Made by a program: the position numbers and the translations under genes. Of a DNA stretch of 64,000 nt, positions 20,000-30,669 are shown piece after piece. Positions within the stretch are counted from its first letter, which is position 1. Each line of letters starts with the position of its first letter. The notes below the pieces were generated by a model. The model saw nothing but the letters and a program-made list of their open reading frames with translations, was not told the DNA's origin and searched no databases. The stretch is from Rhynchopus euleeides (Eukaryota; Euglenozoa; Diplonemea; Diplonemida; Diplonemidae). The DNA lies in contig OY723313.1 of assembly GCA_963210315.1 (NCBI GenBank), forward strand, positions 1,116,001 to 1,180,000. The letters are read 5' to 3'.

Positions 20000-22900
20000 A
20001 TGACCGCCCCTCCGGAGAACGGCACGGCATGTGACCTGGGGCCGATACCCGAGTTTCTGTCGGTGCACTGCGTGTTGGATGCGGAGGCTATCATGGTGCT
20101 CGCCCTGCTGGTGGCGATGGGTGTGCTTGTCCTGGGGTATATGCTGGTGAAGCTGGGGACGGACCGCTTCAACGAGACGGAAAAGGAGAGGGTGCAGCGC
20201 GACATACGCATGCGGGTGACCGGGCGGCGAGCCGTCAGCAAGGAGACCCCCGGATGCTCCTTCGCCGTGACAGTCACCAAGCCTGCCGACCAGGAGTGGT
20301 ACCGCTGCCGCACCTGCTACGGCATATCAGAGATGGGGTGCTGCTCCGTCTGCGCCGCGAAGTGCCACAAGGGGCATGACCTGGAGAAGTCCCAATCTGC
20401 ACACCACCGGGAGTGCCGCTACTGCTCCTGCGGTGCGTCGGGGAGGTGCCTCCAAAACGCAGACTTTGACAAAGACCTGAAGGAGGCGATTGTTCGGTAC
20501 TACGTTGAAGCAGATGCGGAGGAGAAGATTTCCGCCCCGACAGGCGTGCGGTTCTACTGGCATGCAGGTGTGGATAGGCCCTACTTCTCGGCGGTGCTGA
20601 ACAACACGCAGGATGAGGAGGACTCGCGCATCTATGAGTATGATTCGGTGAAGAGCAGCGTGATTGCGATGGGTGGTCCCAACTCAGGGCATGAGGAGGA
20701 TACGGCGGAGCAGGCCATCGCCGCGGAGTGGGACAATGTGTACAACAAGATTGACATCGATGGGGATGGGGTGCTGTCGTCGAAGGAGATCCAAGAGTAT
20801 TTCCAGAACAACCGGGAGCTGCAGGAGAAGCTGTCTGTCAGCGATCAGATCTCTTTTGACAAGCTCCTGAAGCGTCTCGACTCCGACGGGGATGGGGTTG
20901 TGGACCGCAGCGAGTTTGCGGTTCTGGTGCAGGAGCTGGGGCTCGTCAACAACACGCCAACCTCCATCGAGGTCGCGGTGAACAACGCCCGGGACCTCGT
21001 CGCGGCTGACACCATCGGAACCAGCGACCCCTTCGTGGAGGTCCGCGGTCTCATCGGCTTCAACAGCAACACCAGCCAGGTCACCTCCGTGAAGCAGAAG
21101 AACCTCAACCCTATCTGGAACGAGCGGTTCCAGCTGTCCCTCGCCCCCACCGCCCCACAGTACCAGCTCGGATTCTACGTCTACGACAAGGACAAGGTGG
21201 GCGACCCAGACTTCCTCGGCTTCGCCGACGTCAAATTCGCCCCCAACGAGCTGGCAACCCTCGCCAAGAAATCGCAGGACCGTGCCCTCCGCCTCGGAGG
21301 ACGTCCCTCCAACGCAGGAGACGTGCAGCTGGTGAGGCTTCATCGGGGGAAGCTTGGCACCCTCCATGTCACCCTCCGCGCGCATGTCGACCAGACCAAC
21401 CAGATCCGGACCAAGAAGAAGCAGAGGGATGCGGGGCGGACGCTCTGCAGGGAGTGCCGCAGGAAGATGTTCTTCATCCCGAAGGCGAGCGAGACGAAGC
21501 AGTGGATGGATTCGCAGGGCCATTCCTGCCGGCTCAAGATGCTGCCGCACTGCGTCTGCGGGTCGGAGCTGCTCCCCGACGGCTGGCGGGACGACCTGCG
21601 GCACACCTTTGAGCAGTTCCGCAGCGCAGACTTCCACGACATGGCAAAGGTCGAACGATATTACCCTCTAGCAAGCCACATCTCCCTCAAACAGATGGTG
21701 GAATACTGCTTCCACGTCACCCTCGCAGCCATCAACATCGCAGGCATCATCCTCGCTTGGTCAGAACGCCCGGCACGCAACCCTGCAAACGACTTCAACC
21801 TCTTCATCCTCTGCCTAACCTGGGGCGAGCTGATATACCTCATCCTGGTAGGGCTCCAGGTTCTCTACAGCGGATACCTTGTCGGGTGGTGGGGTATGTG
21901 GGCGATGCTGCCCTATGCCATCCTTGGGGCGCACTCCCTCAAGGTGCTGAGCGTCGGGTGGTTCCCAACCCGGTGGCTCCGGAGGTTTCAGAAGATGCAT
22001 CAGAAGACGACCCTGCTGCAGACACGGCATTTTGTCGCCCGGGTTGGGGTGGCGATCGGCATTATCGGGTGCTTCTTCTTCCTGGCACCCCTCCCGATTT
22101 ACGTCCTCTCTGCGAAGCTCGCGCTGTTCCGCCAGCTCTACGTTTCCAAAGGAGAGGTCGCCGGGGCGTGGCTGCGGAGCTCCCTCAACATCACAAGCGT
22201 CATCATCAGCATGAACCTCGCCAACAACCTCCGCCATGCTATGGACGCTGCATCGGACACCACCCCAACAGAGCTGCGCCTCCCTCCAAAACTGTGGCTC
22301 TCCGTCGTCACACGTCTGAAGGGCCCAGAGGGGGAACGGTGGCGCACCGTGTTCGGGTTGCTCTCCTTCTCCCCTAAGGAGAGATCGCTCCCCCTGCTCT
22401 ATGAGCTGTTTGTGTTGAACCGTGACAGCATATTCCACAGCAAGAAGGGTGCCGAGGAGGATGACAAGAAGAATGAGACGGTGAATGCAACGGAGACATT
22501 CGGGGAGACGACGGATCTGAAGGAGCCCCTTCTCGACACGAAGAGTGCGCCTGGTGCCACCGATGCGGGGGGTACCTTGATGGGGGATGTCGGGAACTGG
22601 GGGCACGACAATGAGAAGATTCGGAACGAGATGGAGAGGCTTGAGTTGGAGAGCATCCACGCGAGGAGGGAGGTGAAGAAGCTGCAGGATGAGATTGCCG
22701 CGATGGAGGCGATCCAGCTCACCGCGACGTCTCCGGTGCAGATGGCGGTGCGGCGTGTGCTGGCGGAGTTTGTGTCGCAGCTGAGCAACTCGCACCAACA
22801 CCAGCTGCAGCAGGGGATAGCGATCGCAGAGGGAAGAAACAAAGACCTGAACAACTTGGTGAAGGACATCACCGAAAACCCGATGCTTCCGGACAACGTG

Positions 22901-23455
22901 CGGGAGATCCTGAAGGACTCGCTCTGGGGGAAATACGGCGTGTCGCGCCGCGCAAAGGAGGAAACCTTCGCCCTCCCCAGCCCCCCCGTCGTGTTCCCCC
23001 CCTCGAGGACCCAGCTCCGTCTAGAGCACAGCCAGCCGACCTCGCTGACGCGGGCTTCGCCCGGATTCCCCCCTAGAGATGTGTCGAACCCGCTCAACCC
23101 AGCGCCGCAGGAAGGGGACTTCTTCGAGACTACTCCGCTTGCGCTGCCTCTGGCTGATCCACCCCAGCTGAAGAGGCCTGTGCACGACAGGTTCGCGGCC
23201 TGGGATCCGACAGGGAGTGCCGGTGGCGAGTCGCCTCTGGACAGCCCCGCGTCGGTGGTGTCGCCGGTGCATGTTGGAGGAGGAGGTGGCGGCGGCCCCC
23301 TCACGCGGCACGACGGGCTGCCGTCGCGGACAGCGCGTGCGCAGCACTTCTCTAACCTGACGAGGTTCTCAGCGAACACGGCACCGCCTGCTGACAAGGA
23401 GACGAAGAAGAAGCGTGAGGCACGCCGCTCCCTCGCCGGGCTGCCCCATGTGTAG
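20000..23455 (+). CDS. UBR-box, EF-hand and C2 multi-span membrane protein (1151 residues)
   Basis: One exon. Domains in order: a membrane span at about 28-50; a Cys/His-rich UBR-type zinc finger at about 100-150 (WYRCRTCYGI, CSVCAAKCHKGHD, ECRYCSCG); two EF-hands at about 249-262 (DIDGDGVLSSKE) and 293-306 (DSDGDGVVDRSE); a C2 domain at about 320-420 with the aspartates of TSDPFVEV and YDKDKVGDPDFLG; a Cys-pair segment at 483-521 (CRECRRK, CRLKMLPHCVCG); and about four hydrophobic spans between 560 and 710. A short coiled coil (about 870-910) and a disordered tail follow. UBR boxes recognise N-degrons, while EF-hands and C2 bind calcium. A calcium-regulated membrane protein is inferred. No RING or HECT ligase domain is visible. 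Confidence 0.85.
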   Translation: MTAPPENGTACDLGPIPEFLSVHCVLDAEAIMVLALLVAMGVLVLGYMLVKLGTDRFNETEKERVQRDIRMRVTGRRAVSKETPGCSFAVTVTKPADQEWYRCRTCYGISEMGCCSVCAAKCHKGHDLEKSQSAHHRECRYCSCGASGRCLQNADFDKDLKEAIVRYYVEADAEEKISAPTGVRFYWHAGVDRPYFSAVLNNTQDEEDSRIYEYDSVKSSVIAMGGPNSGHEEDTAEQAIAAEWDNVYNKIDIDGDGVLSSKEIQEYFQNNRELQEKLSVSDQISFDKLLKRLDSDGDGVVDRSEFAVLVQELGLVNNTPTSIEVAVNNARDLVAADTIGTSDPFVEVRGLIGFNSNTSQVTSVKQKNLNPIWNERFQLSLAPTAPQYQLGFYVYDKDKVGDPDFLGFADVKFAPNELATLAKKSQDRALRLGGRPSNAGDVQLVRLHRGKLGTLHVTLRAHVDQTNQIRTKKKQRDAGRTLCRECRRKMFFIPKASETKQWMDSQGHSCRLKMLPHCVCGSELLPDGWRDDLRHTFEQFRSADFHDMAKVERYYPLASHISLKQMVEYCFHVTLAAINIAGIILAWSERPARNPANDFNLFILCLTWGELIYLILVGLQVLYSGYLVGWWGMWAMLPYAILGAHSLKVLSVGWFPTRWLRRFQKMHQKTTLLQTRHFVARVGVAIGIIGCFFFLAPLPIYVLSAKLALFRQLYVSKGEVAGAWLRSSLNITSVIISMNLANNLRHAMDAASDTTPTELRLPPKLWLSVVTRLKGPEGERWRTVFGLLSFSPKERSLPLLYELFVLNRDSIFHSKKGAEEDDKKNETVNATETFGETTDLKEPLLDTKSAPGATDAGGTLMGDVGNWGHDNEKIRNEMERLELESIHARREVKKLQDEIAAMEAIQLTATSPVQMAVRRVLAEFVSQLSNSHQHQLQQGIAIAEGRNKDLNNLVKDITENPMLPDNVREILKDSLWGKYGVSRRAKEETFALPSPPVVFPPSRTQLRLEHSQPTSLTRASPGFPPRDVSNPLNPAPQEGDFFETTPLALPLADPPQLKRPVHDRFAAWDPTGSAGGESPLDSPASVVSPVHVGGGGGGGPLTRHDGLPSRTARAQHFSNLTRFSANTAPPADKETKKKREARRSLAGLPHV

Positions 23456-23735
23456 TGACGGGGGTCAGGGGAGGGGAGGGGAGGCGTGGCGCGTGGTGTC
23501 GGGTTTGGCCTGTCTTGTCTCAAATATGCGTTTGTCGTTGTGCCTATTCACTCGTGCCTATTCACTCCCCCCCGCCCCTCCGGGCAGAAGAATGTTGTTC
23601 GCAGGTGATTATCCCCAGTTCCTCCTCGCGAAATCTCATATCCCTTGATTTTGCTTTCCGGCTAGCCTCAGTAGTTCCGTCGGTAGGGAAGCCCATCGCT
23701 GGGCCTGTATGTGTGCCGCAGGGTCATGAAATGCA
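23456..23735. other. Intergenic, 3' of the UBR/C2 gene
   Basis: No gene or repeat recognised. Confidence 0.5.
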
Positions 23736-24165
23736 TGCACAGGGGGTCTTCGCTCCGGGTCAATTTGGGTCACCCTGGGGTTTTTCACCTTAGGAAAATG
23801 GGGGGCTTCGCTCCGGGTCAATCTGGGTCAGCTTGGGTCAGTGACCCGGAGCGAAGCCCCCCCCCTTAGGTGACCAAAAATAGGTGAAAATTTTTGCCTA
23901 TTTTCCCTTGTGTCAAACTTGGAGTCTGACCCAAAAATCGGAATCTGTGACCCATGGTTTATATGGGCAAACCTGAAAATTTCCGACTTTTTCCCCAATT
24001 TTTCCCACTTCCTGGCCATACCTTTCCCGACCCAAAATCAAACAAATGCAGCGGAAAATGGCCAAAAATAGGCCAAAAAACCCCAAATTTTTTTCCGGGG
24101 GGCTTCGCCCCTCGGACCCCCCTTGCGTGGGGGGCTTCGCCCCCCACGCCACACGCACCTCCCGG
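23736..24165. repeat. CTTCGCTCCGGGTCA palindromes and GGGGGGCTTCGCCCC hairpins
   Basis: CTTCGCTCCGGGTCAAT occurs twice in direct orientation (about 23750 and 23807) and once inverted (GACCCGGAGCGAAGCCCCCC, about 23844). Farther right, GGGGGGCTTCGCCCC and GGGGGGCTTCGCCCCCCACG at about 24098-24150 can form stable hairpins. No coding potential. Confidence 0.6.
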
Positions 24166-26721
24166 CCGGGGGCCGGTTCGGTCGTCGTCGGCTGCGCTCA
24201 AAGGGCGTGCGGTAGCCGACGCCCTTTTGTGCTCGCCTCCTCCTCCCACACTTCAGTATGACGTTTAGGTGCGTCGGTGTTCCTGCTTTGTTCTTCTGTT
24301 GACTGGGACGGGCCAGTCCTCGTGGGTTGCCGACCGGTGTGTCCTCCCCTGGGATCCCCTCCTCCCCCCACCACTTGCATCTGGTTCAGCTTCAGTGAGA
24401 GCTGAGCGGGAGCCATACTTGCTCTCGGTGACCAATTGTCCGCAGTCCTACATCATGACGAGTTTGGTAATGCCCAGTCGCAGCCATCCCCCGTCCCAGG
24501 TGTTCTGCCGTGGGGCAGCTCACCATCTGCTGTGGTCACACACCAGTGAGCAGGCCCTGTCAACGAAATCGATGTGACTGCTCTTGCCGCAGGGCAACGG
24601 AGGTGGGCCTGCATTGCATCCTGTTGCCGCTCAGTTCTGTTCCCACCGGAGATTCTTGTTGCGCCGCAGATCGAACAGTCTTTCGTGTCGTCGGCGCCGA
24701 TCTTGTATAAAACGTAGGCAGTAGGCTGCTGTGGGTGACCTGCAGGTTACCCGTCCCTTTCGTGCAGGCAGCGCCAGAGGTGCGATGTTTTTATGGGAAC
24801 ACGGCAGCTGCCCCGCACTCCATTCTGCTCTCTTGTCTGCTGTTTATGTTGAACAAGGTCTGGCTGCCAGTGATCTCGCTGGGGGTCGGGCAAACCAAAA
24901 AAGAGGTAGGGCACAGGGTGGGCCGAGCTCGCGAGAAAAAAGGTGCAGCCCAACCCCGCCCCGACTTCCCGTGGTATGATGCAAACAGGATCGAATACAC
25001 GGCCACAGAACATTTTCCCCCAATTCGAGAGGCACCGGATGTTGCTGCCTTTGGTCGTCGCCTGCTGGATCAAAAATCAGGAATCCAGGGGATCTTGGAT
25101 TGCCTTTGAGTACTTGCAAAACTGCAATCCCGAGAAACTTTGCCAGCTAGTGTTCAGGAACGGCAGCAAATCTCATGGCTTGCATCGCTTTGTGGATGGT
25201 GTGCGATGATCAATCCCATACACGCAAGGACTTGGTCGCGAGACAGCCTACAGGGGGTCTGGGGGGCGGAGCCCCCCAGCCGCCGGAGGCCACGGTAGTG
25301 AACATCCTGAAAGTCTTCGAAGGCGAGTCCCCACACCGGTTGGTGCTGTTGCACATTCCAGGCGGAGATGGTCCTTCGCTTGGGACATGATGAGGGGCGC
25401 TTCGATGAACACCATCAAGCCCCCAGCATGCCGTTGGGTTTTCATACGCTGCGGCGCATGAAAACTCGGCCACAAGGCCGAACCCAAAAGCCCCAAATCT
25501 GACCCGGGAGGTAGGGCCGAGGGTAGGGCCATGCCACCCCTGGCGGCCCACCCTCCCAAAGAATTACAGAAAAAGGGAGGTGGGGCCGCGGCCCCCTGCC
25601 AGCCCTGGCACGGGATCACTGCTGGCGGGTAGTTCAGGCTCGTGGCCCTCCTCGTTCCGATAGCCCCTCGGACATCCAAATGATTCACGTGCAGCAGCCC
25701 ATGCGCAGAGAACGGTGTGCCGTCTTGTACAGCAACTGTTGGACAACTTTTGAAATCGTTTTTCACCAAAAAAAATCACTCTGCGGGCCAAGTCGAAGAT
25801 TTTTCTGGGGACTTTTGGTGTCCCCAATTTTTCAAATTTCGAAAAATAAGCTCACTTTGCTAAACTGGACCCAACTCCCCACACTCTTTTTTTCCGACTT
25901 TTTCACGGGTTTTTTCCGGTTTTTTCTGGTTTTTTTTGGCGGATGGAGCGAAGACCCCCACAGAGTTAGATCCCAGCAGCAACCAGGGGGAGGGGGAGGC
26001 AGCTGCTGTGCCATAAAGCTGTTGATGGTGTGGGTTTTCTGCACCTTCCCGAAAAGGGCGACATGTCTATCTTCGGTGTGTGGGGTGGGGTGTGTGTGTG
26101 CTCAAAATTAAACTTGTCTGTGCCACAGAGAGCGTTTGTTGTTTTGAAAAGCTCGCCCTGCAGTATTGTCCAAAGTAGCTTTGCAGATTAGCCCTCACTT
26201 CTTTCATCTCGAGAATTCGCGACAACACTTCCGAAAAAAATATAGACACACCCTCCAGAAAAGGCCTGCGTGGGGCCTGACTGCGCGTCGAAAACTGCGG
26301 CAAAACTGACACATGTTTTGGCACAGCAAACGGCATCCCCTCCCATTTATATCCCTGGAACAGGCAGAGGGGTGAACAGTTCAGGCCGTCGGTGCCAAAA
26401 AATGCAACAACTCTGGGGTGTCCGTGGAGTGATGCGGCATTGGGGAGCGCGGTGCGGCTGTAGCAGACTCCGCGACTCCCGGGTGGCGAAAAGCGAGAAA
26501 AAATCCCCTCCAAAATCCCCCCCCTCCGACCACCCTCTCCTCCCCCCACGGACACTGCTGCCTGCCTGCCACTTCATTTTGAGACCACTTCACCCCCCAC
26601 CACCCCCCACTTCCAGCACACACAAGGAGCCCCCCCCCCCCCCCTCCACCCCAGGCTCTCCGGGTGTGCCCCTCCCCCTTACTGCCACACACACACGCTC
26701 CGCCCCCTCCCCCCGGGCACG
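24166..26721. other. Long intergenic region with repeat fragments
   Basis: It contains one GC hairpin module (25258-25305) and a segment at 25855-25890 that is the inverse of 8143-8187. Only short, low-complexity or repeat-derived frames are present. The end (26560-26721) is C-rich with an acceptor CCACCCCAG at 26654, 67 bases before the next start codon. Confidence 0.55.
26653..26654 (+). promoter_or_regulatory. Candidate trans-splice acceptor of the CstF-50 gene
   Basis: A run of about 16 C then CTCCACCCCAG ends at 26654. No other AG intervenes before the ATG at 26722. Confidence 0.45.
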
Positions 26722-28071
26722 ATGAGTGAAGCCGATGTCCTGGGCAGCAGGGATCTGTACAAGCTGATCACCCGGCAGCTGCTGTACGACGGGTATGCGG
26801 AGGCGGCAAACGCGGTTGCTGGGAGCACGCTGACTGCGGTGCCCCGGGCGGACCCCGAGGGGAACCAGCTGGCGAAGATCCTCGGGAAGTCTGGAAAGCG
26901 CGACGGCGATGGCGGGCAGAAGGGTGCGTCCCTCGCAGCTTGGAACGGGCTCTATTCCTACTTCGGGCAGGGCTCTGAGATGCTGAACCGTTACATCGGA
27001 CGCCACCCCAAGGAGGTCCGCAGCATGACCTTCTCACCCGACGGGCAGTACGTCGTTGCGGGGGACGCAGCGGGCACCATGCAGCTCTATCTTGCAGAGC
27101 GCATGATGCAGCCCCGCGGCGAGGCGAAGACACACAACGACTCGGGTATCGCCCGGAAATATGAAGGGAACGGCTTCTCCGTTGAGGACATCACCTTCCA
27201 CCCGGAGTCCCCCCTGCTGGTCAACGGGACGCGCGACGGGAAGATCAACTTCTACAACTATTGGAAGCCGAGGGACAAGCGCCCCGTCACCACCCTGGAT
27301 GGCGATTACATGATTCGGTCCCTTGCCATGCACCCCACAGGGCACTACCTGCTGGCAGGCACGGAGAGCCCTGCGGTGCGGCTGTGGGACATCGAGAGGA
27401 AGCGTGCCTTCACCCCCCCGATGCGCATCGACACCGCAAAGCCTGGGGAGCTGGACGGGGGCATGATCAACGCGGTGGACTACAGCCCCGACGGGAGGAG
27501 CTTTGTCACGGGGTCCAGCGATGGGTCCCTCACCATCCACGACCCGTCGCAGGCGAAGTGGAAGGTGGCACCCATCAAGTCGTGCCACTCCGGGGCTGAA
27601 GTGACCTCTGTGCAGTACAGTCTGAATGGGAACCTGGTTCTGACGGCAGGGAAGGACAGCTGCGCTCGGATATTCGACGTGCGGAACTACGGGTGTGTCA
27701 CGAGCTTTGGTAAGCCCAAGAAGATCGAGCACCGCGCCCTGGCGAGGTACACCTCGCATGACGACGCCGTGGTGTGCGTGCTGTATGAGAAGGACAAGAT
27801 CCTCATCCTCGACAGGTCGATGAACGACAAGATCCAGCTCACCCAGCAGGAGCGACACACGAAGCAGTTCCGCTGCCTCGCCGCCTCACCGCGTGCCCCA
27901 TTCTTCGCCACAGGCGACGACGGGTACCGCATGCGGTTCTGGACCCCCAAGGAGGCCTCCGACTTCAACGAGGAGGCGCACGACTCCCGCAGACCTGGCG
28001 ACAGGGGTGGCTTCAACAAGCGGCCACGCCGGGAACCCCTTGCAGCCCCCCGCCCAATGCAGGCCTCCTGA
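26722..28071 (+). CDS. CSTF1: Cleavage stimulation factor subunit 1 (CstF-50) homologue
   Basis: A 449-residue WD40 protein. Residues 10-35 (RDLYKLITRQLLYDGYAEAA) match the N-terminal dimerisation segment typical of CstF-50. From about residue 95 there are WD-type repeats (EVRSMTFSPDGQYVVAGDAA, AVRLWDIE, NAVDYSPDGRSFVTGSSDGS, VTSVQYSLNGNLVLTAGKDS, FFATGDDGYRMRFW). The tail is Arg-rich. CstF-50 is part of the nuclear complex that binds downstream of the poly(A) signal and helps RNA cleavage; in trans-splicing protists polyadenylation is linked to the downstream splice site. The start is the first ATG after a strong poly-C/AG acceptor. A general WD40 protein is the alternative, but the N-terminal match argues against it. 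Confidence 0.85.
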   Translation: MSEADVLGSRDLYKLITRQLLYDGYAEAANAVAGSTLTAVPRADPEGNQLAKILGKSGKRDGDGGQKGASLAAWNGLYSYFGQGSEMLNRYIGRHPKEVRSMTFSPDGQYVVAGDAAGTMQLYLAERMMQPRGEAKTHNDSGIARKYEGNGFSVEDITFHPESPLLVNGTRDGKINFYNYWKPRDKRPVTTLDGDYMIRSLAMHPTGHYLLAGTESPAVRLWDIERKRAFTPPMRIDTAKPGELDGGMINAVDYSPDGRSFVTGSSDGSLTIHDPSQAKWKVAPIKSCHSGAEVTSVQYSLNGNLVLTAGKDSCARIFDVRNYGCVTSFGKPKKIEHRALARYTSHDDAVVCVLYEKDKILILDRSMNDKIQLTQQERHTKQFRCLAASPRAPFFATGDDGYRMRFWTPKEASDFNEEAHDSRRPGDRGGFNKRPRREPLAAPRPMQAS

Positions 28072-29147
28072 GACCGAAGGGGAATAGCAGGGTGGGGTTG
28101 TTGTTGGGATAGAGCCTGAGGTGAGTTCCCTCATGTCACACGGCATGGGGGGGAAAAGGGGTCTCTGTCAAAGCCTTGGGTGTCTTGGGGTGTGTGGGGA
28201 GGGGGGGAGGGGTGAAGAGGTGGTGCAGAAATGCCTGAATGCGGGGGGGGACGATCTGAGATGGGGGTGAGAGGGCGTTGTGGCGTCCCTCCCTGTAGTC
28301 ACGTCATGTCCCGGGGGGGGGGGGTGGTTTTAAAGCCACCGATACCCCCCCTCTCTCGGGGAATGAAGCATCTTTCGGGGAGAGTGGGGGTGGGGGTTGG
28401 TGAACGAGGGTTTTCTTTTTTTGGGGCCCCTCCCCTGGTCGGTCCACTATCTAGCCTACGAACAGGGTGTGTGTTTTCTGTGCGTTGGGGCCGTGTGGTG
28501 GGGTGGTTTTTTTTTTCTTGCGCACCCACCATAACCCCTCCCACCCCCCCCCTTCAAAACAAGGACGTATTTCGCGCAAAATCTGGGTAATGACGATGAT
28601 GTTATTGTCGTCGCTTGTTCCCACCCCCCCTCCTCCCCCCCCTCTGTGGACCAACAGCTGCAAAACCCCCACAGCAGCAGCCGAACAAGCAACACCACCG
28701 GCGCTACATGCCGGGTGGATGTTGCCCCCTATACATGTCGAGCGGACACCAGGGGTGGGGTGGGGGGTGGGGGGGTGGGGCTGAGTTGGGGTTGAGCAGT
28801 ATGTATGCCTTGAGTCAGGGCTCCGCGACGTAGCGCGGTGTGGAACAGGCCCACACCGCCCCCCCCCCCCCCCCTTCGGCAGGAACAGCAGGCTGCTGAG
28901 GGCATGCCCGCGTGCAGCTGGTAACCCAACCCACCCCACCCCATTCCCCACCCCTCCTCCCTCCCCCACCTCACGTCTTCACCTCACGCGGTTATACCCT
29001 CCCCAGCCACGGCCTCCCCCCCGCCCCCGCCCCCAACCAACAAACGCAACAAGGCGGGGGGGAAGGGGGGAGCAGAGGGAGAGGTTGGAATCAACCATAG
29101 GGTCTGGAGGAGGGTCCCTCCCTTCCCCCTCTCCTGTTGCTGCCGCC
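28072..29147. other. Intergenic, C/G-rich
   Basis: Long C runs (28555, 28620-28645, 28858-28875) and G runs. Short frames are proline/glycine-rich artefacts. No gene seen. Confidence 0.6.
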
Positions 29148-30338
29148 ATGCGTATCCTCTATATAACCATGGAGTATCACGCGCAGTTCAGCGGGAATGG
29201 GACAGCATCCAAAAGCTTTGTTCGTGCCCTGCGCTGCTTGGGGCATGACGTGTTTGTCGTCTGCGCCGCGCTGCAGGAGGATACCGGCAGCCTCCCCAGC
29301 AGTGAGGGTGTCTGTGCAACGGTGCCCCACTGGGGGATACACGGCATCACAGGCCCCTGGAGGGAGTTTGCCGACAGGGTAACCCAGGAGCCCTCCGCCA
29401 CTGCCATCCGAGCCTGGGCATCCGATGCAACCCCGGCCGACACCATCATCGCTGTCGACTGGGAGGGGACAAAGGCTTACGCACGCCTGGCGGAGGCTGG
29501 CATTCTCCCCTGCAGGGCACCCCTTGTCTACTACAACTATCGGGTGTTCCACCGGAACACCGGAAACACCGAGGAGGACACGGCGTTCTACCTCGGCGCT
29601 GAGGGGGAGGCTTGCCGCACGGCAGGGCTCACGCTCTGCCTCTGCAACACAGACCAGGCCTCCCTGCAGCCTCTGATGGCTGTGGGGTCGCCCCATGTCA
29701 TCCTGCCTGGCCTCCGCGATGAGATTCGGGATGTCGCGCGGGGTGGGGGTGGGGGTGGGGGTGGCCCAACCCTCCCCCGGAAATACCTCCTCTGCTGTGT
29801 GCGTGTGATAAAGGAGAAGAACGCCAGGATGTTCGCCGACATCGTCGGGGCTCTCCAAAGCAGGGGGTCTCTCAAAAGAGAGGACGGCACCCCCCTCATC
29901 CCATGCATGGTTGGGTCTGTCGGGGATGCGGGCTACGGCGATGCGGTGCACTCCCAGCTGCGCGCCGCAGTGCCGGGGTGTGTCATATCGGGCTTCCTCC
30001 CCCCGCAGGAGCTGGCAGAGGTGATGTCCGCCTCTGTCCTGAACATCCACCCCGCGCTGAACGAGGCATACGGGATGACCATCGTGGAGGCGGCTGCCCT
30101 GGGCTGCCCCAGCGTGGTGCACCGCCAGGACATCGGTGCCGTGTCTCTGCTTGAGGGCGGTGTGGAGGTGTGCCTCTCTGACATGTCGAGTGTGGAAGCA
30201 GCGGCGGCGTCGATTGAATCCCTCCTGTCTGACCCTGAAGCGCTCCGTGGGATGGCGGAGGCGGCGCGTGCCAAAGCGCTGTCCTATGGGGAGCTGGAGA
30301 ACGCACAGAGGTTGGTGTCCCTCCTCGAGGCGGGGTAG
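29148..30338 (+). CDS. Family-4 (GT-B) glycosyltransferase
   Basis: 396 residues from the ATG at 29148; an upstream in-frame ATG at 29085 would add 21 low-complexity residues. The N-terminus MRILYITMEYHAQFSGNGTA is a typical first Rossmann strand with the glycine loop for the acceptor site. The C-terminal half has KYLLCCVRVIKEKNA (start of the donor domain), a G-rich turn, and NEAYGMTIVEAAALGCPSVV. The last is the E-x7-E motif of retaining GT4 enzymes that contacts the nucleotide sugar. A G-rich insertion (about 193-202) separates the two domains. No signal peptide or membrane span is seen, so it is probably cytosolic. The sugar and acceptor cannot be told from the sequence. Confidence 0.8.
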   Translation: MRILYITMEYHAQFSGNGTASKSFVRALRCLGHDVFVVCAALQEDTGSLPSSEGVCATVPHWGIHGITGPWREFADRVTQEPSATAIRAWASDATPADTIIAVDWEGTKAYARLAEAGILPCRAPLVYYNYRVFHRNTGNTEEDTAFYLGAEGEACRTAGLTLCLCNTDQASLQPLMAVGSPHVILPGLRDEIRDVARGGGGGGGGPTLPRKYLLCCVRVIKEKNARMFADIVGALQSRGSLKREDGTPLIPCMVGSVGDAGYGDAVHSQLRAAVPGCVISGFLPPQELAEVMSASVLNIHPALNEAYGMTIVEAAALGCPSVVHRQDIGAVSLLEGGVEVCLSDMSSVEAAAASIESLLSDPEALRGMAEAARAKALSYGELENAQRLVSLLEAG

Positions 30339-30669
30339 AGAGGGGGGGAGAGAGAGAGAGAGGGTTAGATAAGGAGAGTTCCCTGGGGCCGTGTCCCCTG
30401 CTCTCCACACTTCTTTTCATTTTTGCTAAATCTACAAAGGATGTCGCTGGCATGGGGAGTGGTGGGGGTGGGGGTGGGGGGAGATGCAGTTCCTCCCCCT
30501 CCTCCGAAACTTTCCCCCCCCCTCTCCCCCGGGTTCCCCTCGAACAATAAGTATTCCCCACATTCCCCACCCAACCCAACCCCTCCTCCGAAACTCGCGC
30601 AGCGCAACCACGCTCCGGCCTCCCCACCCCACCCCACCCCCCTACTCAATCTCCAGGGTTACAAACCAA
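30339..30669. other. Intergenic, leader of the next gene
   Basis: AG-dinucleotide repeat after the stop, then C-rich sequence. The acceptor CAATCTCCAG ends at about 30656. Confidence 0.5.

Noticed and set aside
21815..22801. 328-residue minus-strand ORF and others opposite the UBR/C2 gene
   Set aside because: Antisense shadows. The + frame has all the domain motifs.
29740..29762. G-rich stretch in the glycosyltransferase as a regulatory quadruplex
   Set aside because: It encodes a glycine linker within the coding frame. No evidence beyond composition.
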